Assembly (NCBI RefSeq): GCF_030348825.1
Contig: NZ_JAUCES010000005.1
Coordinates: 2,294,001-2,358,000, forward strand
Reading direction: 5' to 3'
Origin: Fictibacillus sp. b24
Lineage (GTDB): Bacteria > Bacillota > Bacilli > Bacillales > Fictibacillaceae
DNA: 64,000 bases
A program made the translations under genes and the position numbers. Under the pieces are notes generated by a model that was not told where the DNA came from, did no database searches, and saw only the letters and a program-made list of their open reading frames with translations. Of this stretch, positions 53,961-63,168 are shown in pieces (position 1 is the first letter of the stretch; the number at the start of each line of letters is the position of its first letter).

Positions 53961-54767
53961 CTATAGGTCACACCCTTTCTTCTTTGGCTTCAGTTGGGCT
54001 AATTGTCTCCATCCACAATAAGTCTTAAAAATAGGTTCATACTGATCTCCCCATTTTTTTAAGGTATAATGTACGAGCCATTCGAACACTTCATTATAAA
54101 GAGCAATTTTTTTGGTAGCATTATTCGGATGCTGCCGATAATTGTAAAGCATTTCATTCATCCAATGTATTTCAAATTGTTCGATTAGTAAATAATCTAT
54201 TCTTCTATCCTCCATGTGCCTGCCATCCCACGGGTCATCAGTCGGCCATCCACCTACGCTCTTTACTGCAGAGGTACGATAAAATCTAGGAAAGGGGACG
54301 TCATTTGATAACATAAATTCATATGGATTATTATAGGAACGTCCACCTATACGCGGTACTTCAAACAGGATGTTTCCATCTTGATCCTCATATATATCGG
54401 TCTTATTTCCCCAAATCAAGGCAACCTTTTCAGAAACAAGATCCATTTCTTTTCTCATTTTTTCCATCGTATTTGGAAATAGCCAGTCATCTGCATCTAG
54501 TTTTAATATATACGGAGTCTGGATAAGGGATAATCCTCTATTTTGTGTTTTGGACTGACCTAAGTTGGTATTATTCTTTAAAAGGGTCACACGGGAATCT
54601 TTTAAATATTCATCAATAGTTGAAAGACTATTATCTGTTGAATGATCATCTACCAGTACAATTTGCCACTCTTTATAGGACTGATAAAAAACACTCTCTA
54701 TTGCTTTTCTAAGAAACTGGCCTGGATTATAAGAAGGAATTAATACAGAAACATCAGGTTTATTCAC
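53961..54767 (-). CDS. family 2 glycosyltransferase C
   Basis: 268 residues: DVSVLIPSYNPGQFLRKAIE, VDDHSTDNS and LKLDADDWLFPNTM give the GT-A fold and its DxD. The later DGRHMEDRRIDYLLIEQFEIHW holds the ED acceptor-site motif. No membrane segment. It stands between the galE operon (same strand, 260-base gap) and the divergent nucleotidyltransferase operon. The gap 53700-53960 holds no other gene. Substrates unknown. Confidence 0.8.
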   Translation of the reverse strand: MNKPDVSVLIPSYNPGQFLRKAIESVFYQSYKEWQIVLVDDHSTDNSLSTIDEYLKDSRVTLLKNNTNLGQSKTQNRGLSLIQTPYILKLDADDWLFPNTMEKMRKEMDLVSEKVALIWGNKTDIYEDQDGNILFEVPRIGGRSYNNPYEFMLSNDVPFPRFYRTSAVKSVGGWPTDDPWDGRHMEDRRIDYLLIEQFEIHWMNEMLYNYRQHPNNATKKIALYNEVFEWLVHYTLKKWGDQYEPIFKTYCGWRQLAQLKPKKKGCDL

Positions 54768-54907
54768 ATTCTTCTCCTTTATATTTCGGTTTTCATTCTC
54801 CCATTGGTTACTTGGTTTCAGATCATAAGTTGAAATGTGTATATATAATCAATTACATTTTTTTAATCTTATTTTATATGTTTATCCGCTCATTTTGTAT
54901 TGCAGGC

Positions 54908-54934
54908 ACAATGCCAACAAGACTTCATATTATA
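54908..54934 (+). promoter_or_regulatory. sigma-K-type promoter of nucleotidyltransferase gene
   Basis: AC, 16 bases, then CATATTATA, perfect -10 match, about 49 bases before the TTG start. Confidence 0.6.
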
Positions 54935-54982
54935 TATATATACTTTATAAACGCGATTAATTCGTATGGTGGTGGAAGTCAC

Positions 54983-56005
54983 TTGAAAGGAATAATCTTA
55001 GCAGCAGGAAGAGGAAGTCGGTTGCAGCCATTTTCATTTACACAGCCAAAAACAATGCTCCCTATCGCCAATAAACCCGTATTGGAATATTGTATTGAAA
55101 ACTTAAAAATGGCCAATATTAAAGAAATTGGAATAGTTATTAATTCATTACAGTACGAAATTATAGATTATATCAATTCTAGATATGATCAATCGGTAAA
55201 TGTTACTTTTATCTTTCAGCATGAAGCAAAAGGAATTGCTCACGCAGTAAAGCAGGCAGAAGAATATATAAATAATGAACCATTTTTACTTTTATTAGGT
55301 GATAATTTAATTAAAGAGTCCCTTATCACACTTAGGAATCATTTAGATGATCCAGAAATCACCAGCTCCGTCATGTTAGCGAAGGTTGATTCCCCAAAGG
55401 ATTTTGGTATTGCGGAAATCAGAAATCAAGAAATCATCACATTAGAAGAGAAGCCACCATTTCCAAAGTCAAACTTGGCAGTGATCGGAGCATACGCTTT
55501 TCGTCCCTCTATCTTTAAGGCAATTGATCAAATAACAACTTCCGCAAGGGGAGAACTTGAGATTACTGATGCTATACAATGGTTAATTGACAATGGACAT
55601 ACAATTTCACATACGATTACCACCAAACCATATACTGATGTTGGAACAACTGAACGATGGCTTCTTGCCAACCATTGGATTTTAAGTGAAATAACTGCTA
55701 CAACAAGTAAGTTAAACTTGAATGATGTAAATATAAAAGATTCAACTATTATACCACCAGTTGTTATTGGGGCAGGCTGTACTGTAACCAATTCAACAGT
55801 CGGTCCATTTGTAACCATTGGTAAAAGTTCTTCTATAGAAAACTGTAAAATTCAAAATAGTATTCTTCTCGAAGAGACAGTGATTAAAGATTGTTCTTGT
55901 ACCTTTACTGATGCCATTTTTGGGAGAGAAACTTACATTAAGGGATTAAATAGTAATTTAGCAAATTGTATTTTAGGAGACAAGACAAAAATTATTCTAA
56001 ACTAA
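54983..56005 (+). CDS. long-form sugar-1-phosphate nucleotidyltransferase
   Basis: 340 residues. The N-terminal nucleotidyltransferase domain has KGIILAAGRGSRLQP, PKTMLPIANKPV, LLGDNL and EEKPPFPKSNLAVIGAYAF. The C-terminal 100 residues are hexapeptide-like repeats (IIPPVVIGAGCTVTNSTVG). It fits the long-type glucose-1-phosphate thymidylyltransferase group (RmlA-like). Product could be dTDP- or UDP-glucose; the latter would feed the dehydrogenase downstream. TTG start at 54983; the frame is open upstream but without a site, and a sigma-K pattern promoter lies there. No rmlB/C/D in the window. Confidence 0.8.
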   Translation: MKGIILAAGRGSRLQPFSFTQPKTMLPIANKPVLEYCIENLKMANIKEIGIVINSLQYEIIDYINSRYDQSVNVTFIFQHEAKGIAHAVKQAEEYINNEPFLLLLGDNLIKESLITLRNHLDDPEITSSVMLAKVDSPKDFGIAEIRNQEIITLEEKPPFPKSNLAVIGAYAFRPSIFKAIDQITTSARGELEITDAIQWLIDNGHTISHTITTKPYTDVGTTERWLLANHWILSEITATTSKLNLNDVNIKDSTIIPPVVIGAGCTVTNSTVGPFVTIGKSSSIENCKIQNSILLEETVIKDCSCTFTDAIFGRETYIKGLNSNLANCILGDKTKIILN

Positions 56006-56053
56006 GTTAGAATTAAAAAGAATTAAAAAGTAAATTAGACATTGTATAAATTG

Positions 56054-56093
56054 AAAAACGCTAAATACCTTTTCAGGTGTTTAGCGTTTTTCC
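56054..56093 (+). terminator. terminator after nucleotidyltransferase gene
   Basis: AACGCTAAATACCT pairs with AGGTGTTTAGCGTT, flanked by A- and T-runs. It separates the gene from the following dehydrogenase. Confidence 0.85.
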
Positions 56094-56290
56094 GTGAGTT
56101 GTAATATTTTTTTATTCACTTGTCCTTCAGGTACTACAGATACCACCATACATTAATCCTCTTCTTTTAAGGATCTTACATATTAATTCATATGCAGGAA
56201 TGGCAACAATCTGTTAGGCACCAGCCGTTTCCTGTTTTCATGCACCCCCATATATTGTTATGTATATTTTTAAATTTAGGAGGTGCTTTA

Positions 56291-57586
56291 TTGAAAATAC
56301 TAATAATGGGAACCGGATATGTCGGCACAACTACCGCATTAACCTTATGTGAACTTGGACATCAAGTTATAGGATACGATGTAGACCCATTAAAGATTGC
56401 TTCCTTGCAAAATAAAAATTTACACTTTTTTGAACCGGGATTGAAAGAATTACTTGTTAAGCATTTACATTCCGGAAATATTCAATTTACTGAAAACCAA
56501 AAACAAGCTGTTCAACAAAGTGAAATTATCTTCATTTGTGTAGGAACACCTCAAAAAGATGACGGAAGTGCAAACCTAGAATATGTGCAACAAGCAGCTT
56601 CCATGATTGGAAACTATTTAAATAACTATAAAGTTATAGTGAATAAAAGTACTGTCCCTGTAGGAACAGCTGAAAAAGTAACAAAATGGATACATGACTC
56701 TTTAGTATCCCCTGTTCATTATGACGTAATTTCAAATCCCGAATTCTTAAAAGAAGGGACAGCTTTAGCAGATTCTCTAAACCCTGAAAGAATTGTTATC
56801 GGAAGCTATAGCGAGAAAGCCACAGATAAAATGAAAAATCTGTACTCTAAATTTAATGCTACTTTTGTTATCACTACTCCTCAAACTGCAGAACTGATTA
56901 AATATGCTGCAAATTCATTTTTAGCTACTAAAATATCCTTCATAAATGAAATCGCTAGGTTATGTGAAAACGTAAATGTTGATGTAAAGGACGTTGCTTA
57001 CGGAATTGGTTTAGATTCAAGAATTGGATTATCTTTCCTTCAAGCAGGAATTGGATACGGAGGCTCGTGCTTCCCAAAAGATGTATTGGCATTACTCTCA
57101 ACTGCACAACAAAACAATACTAACCTATCACTTTTAGAAAAAACTTATGCCATTAATAACACTCAACCACTTTATTTCGTCGAGAAGATTAAGAATAAAT
57201 TAAGAGATATTAAGGGGAGAAACATAGCAATTCTTGGTTTGTCATTCAAGCCTAACACGGATGATATCCGGGAATCTCCTGCGATAAAAATTATTGAGGA
57301 ATTATATGAACAATCAGCAAACATCGTTGTTCATGATCCAGTAGCAAAACTCCCTAAAAACCTTTCACAGAAAATAACCCAGATTACTTCCATTCACTCC
57401 TTAATGGAAAATACAGATGCACTCATAATCTGTACCGATTGGCCTCAATATGAAACGATTGATTGGTTACAGGTTAAGCAAAAAATGAGGAACCCTTACA
57501 TCTTTGATGGTAGAAACATGTTAAATGCCAGAAAAATGACAGAGTTAGGTTTTTATTATGAAGGGATAGGCTACCGACAATCTTAA
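56291..57586 (+). CDS. ugd: UDP-sugar 6-dehydrogenase (UDP-Glc or UDP-GlcNAc)
   Basis: 431 residues, standard length. NAD motif MGTGYVGTTTALTLCELGH, catalytic Cys260 in GYGGSCFPKD, SNPEFLKEGTA and the C-terminal GLSFKPNTDDIRESPA. It oxidises UDP-glucose to UDP-glucuronate in two steps; related enzymes act on UDP-GlcNAc, and sequence alone does not decide. TTG start at 56291 with TTAGGAGG; the 33 upstream codons are open but have no site. The decarboxylase-type gene follows 21 bases later. Confidence 0.92.
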   Translation: MKILIMGTGYVGTTTALTLCELGHQVIGYDVDPLKIASLQNKNLHFFEPGLKELLVKHLHSGNIQFTENQKQAVQQSEIIFICVGTPQKDDGSANLEYVQQAASMIGNYLNNYKVIVNKSTVPVGTAEKVTKWIHDSLVSPVHYDVISNPEFLKEGTALADSLNPERIVIGSYSEKATDKMKNLYSKFNATFVITTPQTAELIKYAANSFLATKISFINEIARLCENVNVDVKDVAYGIGLDSRIGLSFLQAGIGYGGSCFPKDVLALLSTAQQNNTNLSLLEKTYAINNTQPLYFVEKIKNKLRDIKGRNIAILGLSFKPNTDDIRESPAIKIIEELYEQSANIVVHDPVAKLPKNLSQKITQITSIHSLMENTDALIICTDWPQYETIDWLQVKQKMRNPYIFDGRNMLNARKMTELGFYYEGIGYRQS

Positions 57587-57607
57587 CTTTCACGGAGGGA
57601 ATTAACC

Positions 57608-58567
57608 TTGAAAAAAATTGTGATTACTGGTGTTGCTGGTTTTTTAGGTTCTCACCTTGCAAAAGTCCTTTTATCTAAAAATAATAAGGTTATTGGTTTA
57701 GATAATTTTTCAACTGGAAAGAAACAGAACTTATTAGCTTTTTCATCAAATCCCAATTTCATATTTATAGACATGGATGTATCCTTGGAAAAAGTAAAGG
57801 AATTAGATGAGTTAAATGATATTGATGAGATATATCATTTGGCCTCCCCTGCTTCCCCTGCCTTTTATCAGAAATCACCTTTCGATACTATTGCAGTAAA
57901 TACGATTGGAACAAAAAACATGTTGGATATTGCGAAAAGAAATAAAGCAAAGCTAGTTTACCTCAGCACAAGTGAGGTATATGGAGACCCTGAGATCCAC
58001 CCGCAGCATGAAGATTATAATGGGTCTGTAAATACATGGGGTCCAAGAGCTTGCTATGATGAGGGAAAACGACTTGGTGAAGTATTCTGCTATTTGTATT
58101 ATGAGCTATTTAATCTACGGATCAAGGTAGCCCGTATTTTTAATACGTACTCTGCGGGTTTACGCAATGATGACGGAAGAGTCATTTCAAATTTCATCAC
58201 TCAAGCTTTAAAAGGAGAAAATATTACAGTATATGGGGACGGCACACAAACTCGTTCATTTTGTTATGTAGATGATACCATCAAAGCTTTAATGTTAATG
58301 ATGGACAATGATATGGCAAATGGTGAACTAATTAACATTGGAAATTCCGAAGAAATTTCAGTCATAAAATTAGCAGAGCTAATAAAAAAACTGACTAATT
58401 CTTCGAGTGTAATCACCTTCCATCCCCTTCCACAAGACGACCCTAAACAAAGATGTCCCAATACAAAGAAAGCAAACCGTATACTAGGATGGGAGCCAAA
58501 TACTACACTCGAAGAAGGGCTTCTCAAAACAATTGAAGCATATCGAACAAAGCTTAACGATAAATAA
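57608..58567 (+). CDS. UDP-glucuronate decarboxylase-type enzyme (UDP-xylose synthase-like)
   Basis: 319 residues, extended SDR. GVAGFLGSHLAKVLL is the NAD motif. YHLASPASPAFYQ (77-88) is the hallmark of UDP-glucuronate decarboxylases, with ACYDEGKRLGE containing the Tyr150-Lys154 pair and RIFNTYSAGL later. It would convert UDP-glucuronate to UDP-xylose with loss of CO2, or the N-acetylated pair to UDP-XylNAc. TTG start with GGAGGGAA upstream. The dehydrogenase-decarboxylase pairing is strong support. Confidence 0.88.
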   Translation: MKKIVITGVAGFLGSHLAKVLLSKNNKVIGLDNFSTGKKQNLLAFSSNPNFIFIDMDVSLEKVKELDELNDIDEIYHLASPASPAFYQKSPFDTIAVNTIGTKNMLDIAKRNKAKLVYLSTSEVYGDPEIHPQHEDYNGSVNTWGPRACYDEGKRLGEVFCYLYYELFNLRIKVARIFNTYSAGLRNDDGRVISNFITQALKGENITVYGDGTQTRSFCYVDDTIKALMLMMDNDMANGELINIGNSEEISVIKLAELIKKLTNSSSVITFHPLPQDDPKQRCPNTKKANRILGWEPNTTLEEGLLKTIEAYRTKLNDK

Positions 58568-58710
58568 GTTAGCAGGTCGTAAATTTCCTCCACCAACACT
58601 ATAATCAAATATAAAAATACTCCCTTAACTTATATCCACCTTTCATAACCTAACAATAGGTTTATTTAATTATATGGAAATATGCATTCTAATAAAGGAT
58701 AGTGATTATT

Positions 58711-59712
58711 ATGCTTGCTTCTGTTGTAATGAGTGTTTTTAACGGGGAGGATTATATCGAAGAAGCTATCAAAAGTATTCTTAGCCAATCCTTTCGTGAT
58801 TTTGAGTACATTATAATAAATGATGGGTCCACGGACGGAACTCATAACCTACTTGCACAAATCAATGATAATAGGGTTAAAGTTTATCATTTTGATGAGA
58901 ACAAAGGGATTGCTAATGCACTTAACTTTGCAATTGAGCAAGCAAATGGAAAATGGATTTTCATACAAGATGCAGATGATGTTAGTCTTCCAGAGCGACT
59001 GGAAGAACAGTTGAAATTTTTAAACCAATACCCTGATACTGCTGTATTAGGTTCATTGGTTCATTGTATTTCAGGTAATAAAGGCATTTCAAAAGGCCGT
59101 TTAGATCATTATCCAAAGTATTGGAATTCCATTATTTCACCAGAAGAAATCACTAAAGAAATCCACTTTAAAATGCCTTTTTGCCATGGCTCAACAGCTT
59201 TTTCTAAACAAGTGTTCATTAATGCAGGTAAATATAATCCGAAGTATGAAATCGCTCACGATTATGATTTATTGTCTAGAATGAATGAATTTGGTCACTT
59301 TAGAAAAATTTTAAAAGTGCTGTACCATTATCGAATCAGAAAAGATTCTGTTGCACACAAAAATATGCTCCTTACGTGTAACGAAGTAATGATTATTTCG
59401 AGTGATTTTATATACAACAGGTACTTTAAGCACTTAAACAGAAAACCCCAGTTCTACTTCTTTGGTTCTTCGGCCGCCTATCCGAATTTTGTTCAAAATG
59501 TAGCACCTAATCTAAATATGCAAGTGTATGACTATTGTTCGGATGAAACAATAGAAAATTTCTCAATGGTACAAAATCTATATCAACATAAGAAGATCGA
59601 TGGAATTATATTTCTAGTAACCAATCTACCCAATCAGAAAACATTAAATTTTTTCACGAATAATGGTATGTCTCTAAATAAACAGTTGTTTCGTTTTAAT
59701 AGTTTGTTGTGA
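58711..59712 (+). CDS. family 2 glycosyltransferase D with C-terminal extension
   Basis: 333 residues. GT-A domain MLASVVMSVFNGEDYIEEAI, INDGSTDGT and IQDADDVSLPERLEEQ (DAD metal motif), then HGSTAFSKQVF and HDYDLLSRM (acceptor side). After residue 240 comes a separate about 90-residue part starting FYFFGSSAAYPNFV and containing KKIDGIIFLVTN, also found in glycosyltransferase E. ATG 58711 parallels the sister's start; GTG at 58702 lies too near the AAAGGAT site. Donor unknown. Confidence 0.8.
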   Translation: MLASVVMSVFNGEDYIEEAIKSILSQSFRDFEYIIINDGSTDGTHNLLAQINDNRVKVYHFDENKGIANALNFAIEQANGKWIFIQDADDVSLPERLEEQLKFLNQYPDTAVLGSLVHCISGNKGISKGRLDHYPKYWNSIISPEEITKEIHFKMPFCHGSTAFSKQVFINAGKYNPKYEIAHDYDLLSRMNEFGHFRKILKVLYHYRIRKDSVAHKNMLLTCNEVMIISSDFIYNRYFKHLNRKPQFYFFGSSAAYPNFVQNVAPNLNMQVYDYCSDETIENFSMVQNLYQHKKIDGIIFLVTNLPNQKTLNFFTNNGMSLNKQLFRFNSLL

Positions 59713-59815
59713 CCCTTATTTATTTTTTCTTTGGGTTTTATAGCCGTTAGGCAGATTTAACATTGGGCATAGTCAATTCTAAAACTGATTCTTATATTAC
59801 AGAGCTGCAACCAAT

Positions 59816-60820
59816 TTAAAACTTGTAATTCCAAATTTTAAAAACGTCTTGATTAAAAATTAGCCCCATATCCAAGAAGTAGTCTATTAAATGTTGAGCA
59901 TTCTTATTATTAAGAATTATAATTCCATCAATTAAACCCTGGTTATAATATTCTAAAGTAATTTTCTTACTTCTATTTTTACCACCATCAAGAAACTTCA
60001 TAATATTTATTTCTTCTCTTAATTTAACTTTTTTCATAACAAATGAGCATCCCTTTTTAGATCCTAAAACGACAAAGGAAGGATTGTTCTTTTTTTTATT
60101 TGAAATAATCGAATTACCTATAAAATGTATTACACTTGTCATAAGTTCTGAAATAGTATCAGATTTACTTCTTTTCCCTAATGAATTTGGAAGAACACGG
60201 TATTGATAAAGTATTCTATTAATCTTTTCAATCGGATATATATCATATAATCGAAGCCATAAATCATAATCATAGGAAATTTTAAAATGTGGATTATAAC
60301 CATTTACTCTTTGAAAAGCTTCTTTTGAAAACATGACTGAACCATGGCAAACATAGCAATTATATAATCGAGAATTAAAGTTATCTTCCTTGTTTAATAC
60401 AATGTTATATAAAGTTTGTTCCCCATAAAATATACTTGGAGAAACTGGGATATTTCCTTTAATACATTCGACAAGAGAACTAACACCTACTAAGTGAGGA
60501 TTTTTAGAAACATGAAGTAATTGTTCTTCTATTCTAGTAGGCATACTTATATCATCTGCATCTTGAATAGCTATCCAATCACTTTTGGCATAACTAATGC
60601 CTGTATTTAATGCATTAGCAGCACCAAGGTTTTTTTCTAAGTGTATAATTTTCACCCTTTTGTCAGTAATGGCATCTAATATATCTTTTGTGCTATCTGT
60701 TGATCCATCATTAACAATGATAAATTCAATTTCTTTAATAGTCTGATTTAATATACTTTCAATAGACTCTTGTAGGTATTTTTCCCCATTAAAAACCGCT
60801 GTTATTACTGAAGCTAACAA
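59816..60820 (-). CDS. family 2 glycosyltransferase E with C-terminal extension
   Basis: 334 residues, paralogue of the previous gene in convergent orientation: MLASVITAVFNGEKYLQESI, VNDGSTDST, IQDADDISMPTRIEEQ, HGSVMFSKEAF and SYDYDLWLRL. The C-terminal part again starts FVVLGSKKGCSFV and has GLIDGIIILNNKN. TTG start at 60820 with AGAGGTG upstream. It is 40 bases after glycosyltransferase F in the same operon. Between the two paralogues (59713-59815) is no clear terminator. Confidence 0.8.
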   Translation of the reverse strand: MLASVITAVFNGEKYLQESIESILNQTIKEIEFIIVNDGSTDSTKDILDAITDKRVKIIHLEKNLGAANALNTGISYAKSDWIAIQDADDISMPTRIEEQLLHVSKNPHLVGVSSLVECIKGNIPVSPSIFYGEQTLYNIVLNKEDNFNSRLYNCYVCHGSVMFSKEAFQRVNGYNPHFKISYDYDLWLRLYDIYPIEKINRILYQYRVLPNSLGKRSKSDTISELMTSVIHFIGNSIISNKKKNNPSFVVLGSKKGCSFVMKKVKLREEINIMKFLDGGKNRSKKITLEYYNQGLIDGIIILNNKNAQHLIDYFLDMGLIFNQDVFKIWNYKF

Positions 60821-60860
60821 ATGAGTTCACCTCTTTTTGAAATCTCAAACGTGGATTCAT

Positions 60861-62054
60861 TCAAATATTTAATAAATAGTTCATTGTATTAACTAATTTT
60901 CCTGCTTTTTTTTCAATTGTTAATCTTTCCTTCTCTTTTAACATTAACTCTACATTCAAATCATTTTTCATCTTAGAATAGGAAAGAAGGTTAGCAATTC
61001 TTTTATTCTCACTCAAACAAACAAATACTCCATTAAACAATTCAACTATGACTTTAGTAAAATTAATATACTGTTTTGGATTTTCGCTAATAAGCTTTTC
61101 AAATTCACCAATCAAATCGTTTATTTCTATATATGACTTACCCATCCATGCAAGACAAAGAACCCCAACATCAAAATTAGGATGTTGTCTAAAAAACCTA
61201 TAATAATTTTTTATCCCTTCATTGCTGTCATTATTTCCTCTTGGGTGTTCTTGATGGTATACATGTACATGTGGAATATCTATAATTTTTGCTCCATTCT
61301 TATATAACCTGTATCCTAACTCCCAATCTTCACATCCATAACCTTGGAAACCTTCAAAAAAAAGGCCAACTTCCTTCAACAGGTTTTTCCGTAATGATAT
61401 GTTATGTGTAATAACAAACATCCAAGGCATATAAAAGTCTTTATATTCAATGCCATACTTATTAATAATTTCCGGATAAAAGGGTTCATAAAATGATAAA
61501 TCCTTATATTGAAGATTTTTTATATCTTCTTCTGAAAACAATTGGACTTTTTCATGGGTTCTTTTCAATGAACTTTTACTTATTTTTATTTTTTTAGAGG
61601 ATTTTCGATTTGCTTTTTTAATTAGTGAATATACATGCTTTCTTTGTTTAGTATTATAGTTTGGATCTATAACTGTGTAGGCGCAGTAATGCTGTAAACA
61701 ACCTGTCAAAACAAAATTATCTTCAATCTGATGATAATTATAGTGCTGTTCAACAAACTCTGGATCTAGTATCATTTCAGCATCAATAAAAATAAGAATA
61801 CTCCCACTTGATGCCTGTATGCCAATGTTTTTCGCCTTTGATCTTCCAACATTCTGGTCACAGCGTATATACTTAAATTCAAATTCAGATGAATATTCTT
61901 TTAGTTTAGGTGTTTCGTCAGAAGAAGAGTCATCTACAAAAATGACTTCCATTTTTGAGAGGTCAAATGTCTGATTTTCTAGTGCAAATAATGAAAACAG
62001 ATTTTGCGGGTATTTATTGTAAGAAATCATTATCACACTAACTTCAATACTCAT
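60861..62054 (-). CDS. family 2 glycosyltransferase F
   Basis: 397 residues. GT-A domain with VSVIMISYNKYPQNLFSLFA, VDDSSSDET, IFIDAEMILDPEF (D-x-E in place of DxD) and the galactosyltransferase-like second half FEGFQGYGCEDWELGYRLYKNG. A helical C-terminus of about 100 residues follows. The GCEDWELG motif is typical of processive or two-domain GT2 enzymes. The ATG at 62054 follows AAGGGGGAG. It is 37 bases after the epimerase gene, hence one operon with it and E. Confidence 0.8.
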   Translation of the reverse strand: MSIEVSVIMISYNKYPQNLFSLFALENQTFDLSKMEVIFVDDSSSDETPKLKEYSSEFEFKYIRCDQNVGRSKAKNIGIQASSGSILIFIDAEMILDPEFVEQHYNYHQIEDNFVLTGCLQHYCAYTVIDPNYNTKQRKHVYSLIKKANRKSSKKIKISKSSLKRTHEKVQLFSEEDIKNLQYKDLSFYEPFYPEIINKYGIEYKDFYMPWMFVITHNISLRKNLLKEVGLFFEGFQGYGCEDWELGYRLYKNGAKIIDIPHVHVYHQEHPRGNNDSNEGIKNYYRFFRQHPNFDVGVLCLAWMGKSYIEINDLIGEFEKLISENPKQYINFTKVIVELFNGVFVCLSENKRIANLLSYSKMKNDLNVELMLKEKERLTIEKKAGKLVNTMNYLLNI

Positions 62055-62091
62055 CATACTCCCCCTTATTCGTTTTTCAGTCATTTATCTC

Positions 62092-63168
62092 TTAAGTTGT
62101 TTTTTTCCATTTGGTTTTGTTTTCTTTATAAATTTGTTTCATAATTTTTTGAATATCAAATTTTATATCCCAATCTGGATAGTCCGTTTTAAATTTATTC
62201 AAGCTGCTTACATACCAGATATGATCTCCTATTCGTGCCTTGGGTGAATATTGATACTTAAGTTTCTGTCCTGATATTTCTTGAGCAATATCAATAGCTT
62301 CTAATATTGATACATTTGAATGACGTCCTCCACCCAAGTTATAAACTTCACCACATTTTTGGGGATTACGAAAAATACAGTCCATTGCTGATATTACATC
62401 TTTTGAATGGATGACATCACGTACTTGTTTGCCTTTATGTCCGTATATGATATATGGAATGTCTAACATTACACATTTCATGAGATAATTAATAAAACCA
62501 TGTGCCGCAACTCCAGATTGCTTTGACCCACTCAGAACCCCCCCTCTTAAACAATAAGTATGTAGTTTGAAATATTTTCCATATTCTTGAACTAATACAT
62601 CTGCCGATAGCTTTGAAACTCCAAATAATGAGTGTAAACATTGGTCTACATTCATGTTCTCTTGTATTCCGTTAAAATAAGGATGTAAGGGATCTATTTC
62701 CCACCTTTTCTCTAATTCTTTCAAAGGAAGCTGATTAGGATAATCTCCATAAACTTTATTTGTAGATGTGAAAATAAACACAGCTTTTGGACTATATAGG
62801 CGAAATGCTTCCAATAAGTTCAAGGTACCATTTGCATTTATATTAAAATCTGTAATCGGATCTGTACTTGCCCAATCATGTGAAGGCTGTGCAGCTGTAT
62901 GAATTATTAATACAATTTCATTTTGGTATCGTTTAAAAATTTGAAAAACTTCCTGAGTATTTCTTATATCTACTTCATGGTGAATATAATTTTTAGGGTA
63001 TTTCTGTTCTAAATATGTCCTGTTCCATGATGTATCTGCTTCATCACCAAAAAAAAATTTACGCATATTGTTATCGATGCCGATTACCGTATAGCCTTTA
63101 GAAAGGTAATATTCTGAGGCTTCAGAACCAATTAAGCCTGCCGAACCTGTAATGACGACAACAGACAT
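62092..63168 (-). CDS. TyvE-like NAD-dependent epimerase
   Basis: 358 residues. GSAGLIGSEASEYYLSKGYT binds NAD; TAAQPSHDWASTDP, TSTNKVYGDYP, CLRGGVLSGS and HKGKQVRDVIHSKDV fit the CDP-tyvelose/paratose 2-epimerase group of extended SDRs. In the Y-x-x-x-K active site the Tyr is Phe182 (LFGVSK, Lys186). From memory other members of this subgroup have the same Phe. The sugar is unknown. ATG 63168 with AAGAGGTG; it heads the operon with glycosyltransferases F and E. A CATATTGTA box about 60 bases upstream may be its -10. Confidence 0.75.
   Translation of the reverse strand: MSVVVITGSAGLIGSEASEYYLSKGYTVIGIDNNMRKFFFGDEADTSWNRTYLEQKYPKNYIHHEVDIRNTQEVFQIFKRYQNEIVLIIHTAAQPSHDWASTDPITDFNINANGTLNLLEAFRLYSPKAVFIFTSTNKVYGDYPNQLPLKELEKRWEIDPLHPYFNGIQENMNVDQCLHSLFGVSKLSADVLVQEYGKYFKLHTYCLRGGVLSGSKQSGVAAHGFINYLMKCVMLDIPYIIYGHKGKQVRDVIHSKDVISAMDCIFRNPQKCGEVYNLGGGRHSNVSILEAIDIAQEISGQKLKYQYSPKARIGDHIWYVSSLNKFKTDYPDWDIKFDIQKIMKQIYKENKTKWKKTT

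Noticed and set aside
54812-54982. N-terminal extension of the nucleotidyltransferase with membrane-like segment
   Set aside because: The extension has no start site and contains the sigma-K-type promoter; family members begin at the GIILAAG motif.
56192-56290. N-terminal extension of the UDP-sugar dehydrogenase
   Set aside because: TTAGGAGG directly before the TTG at 56291 and the family's usual start at the NAD motif show the shorter form is right.
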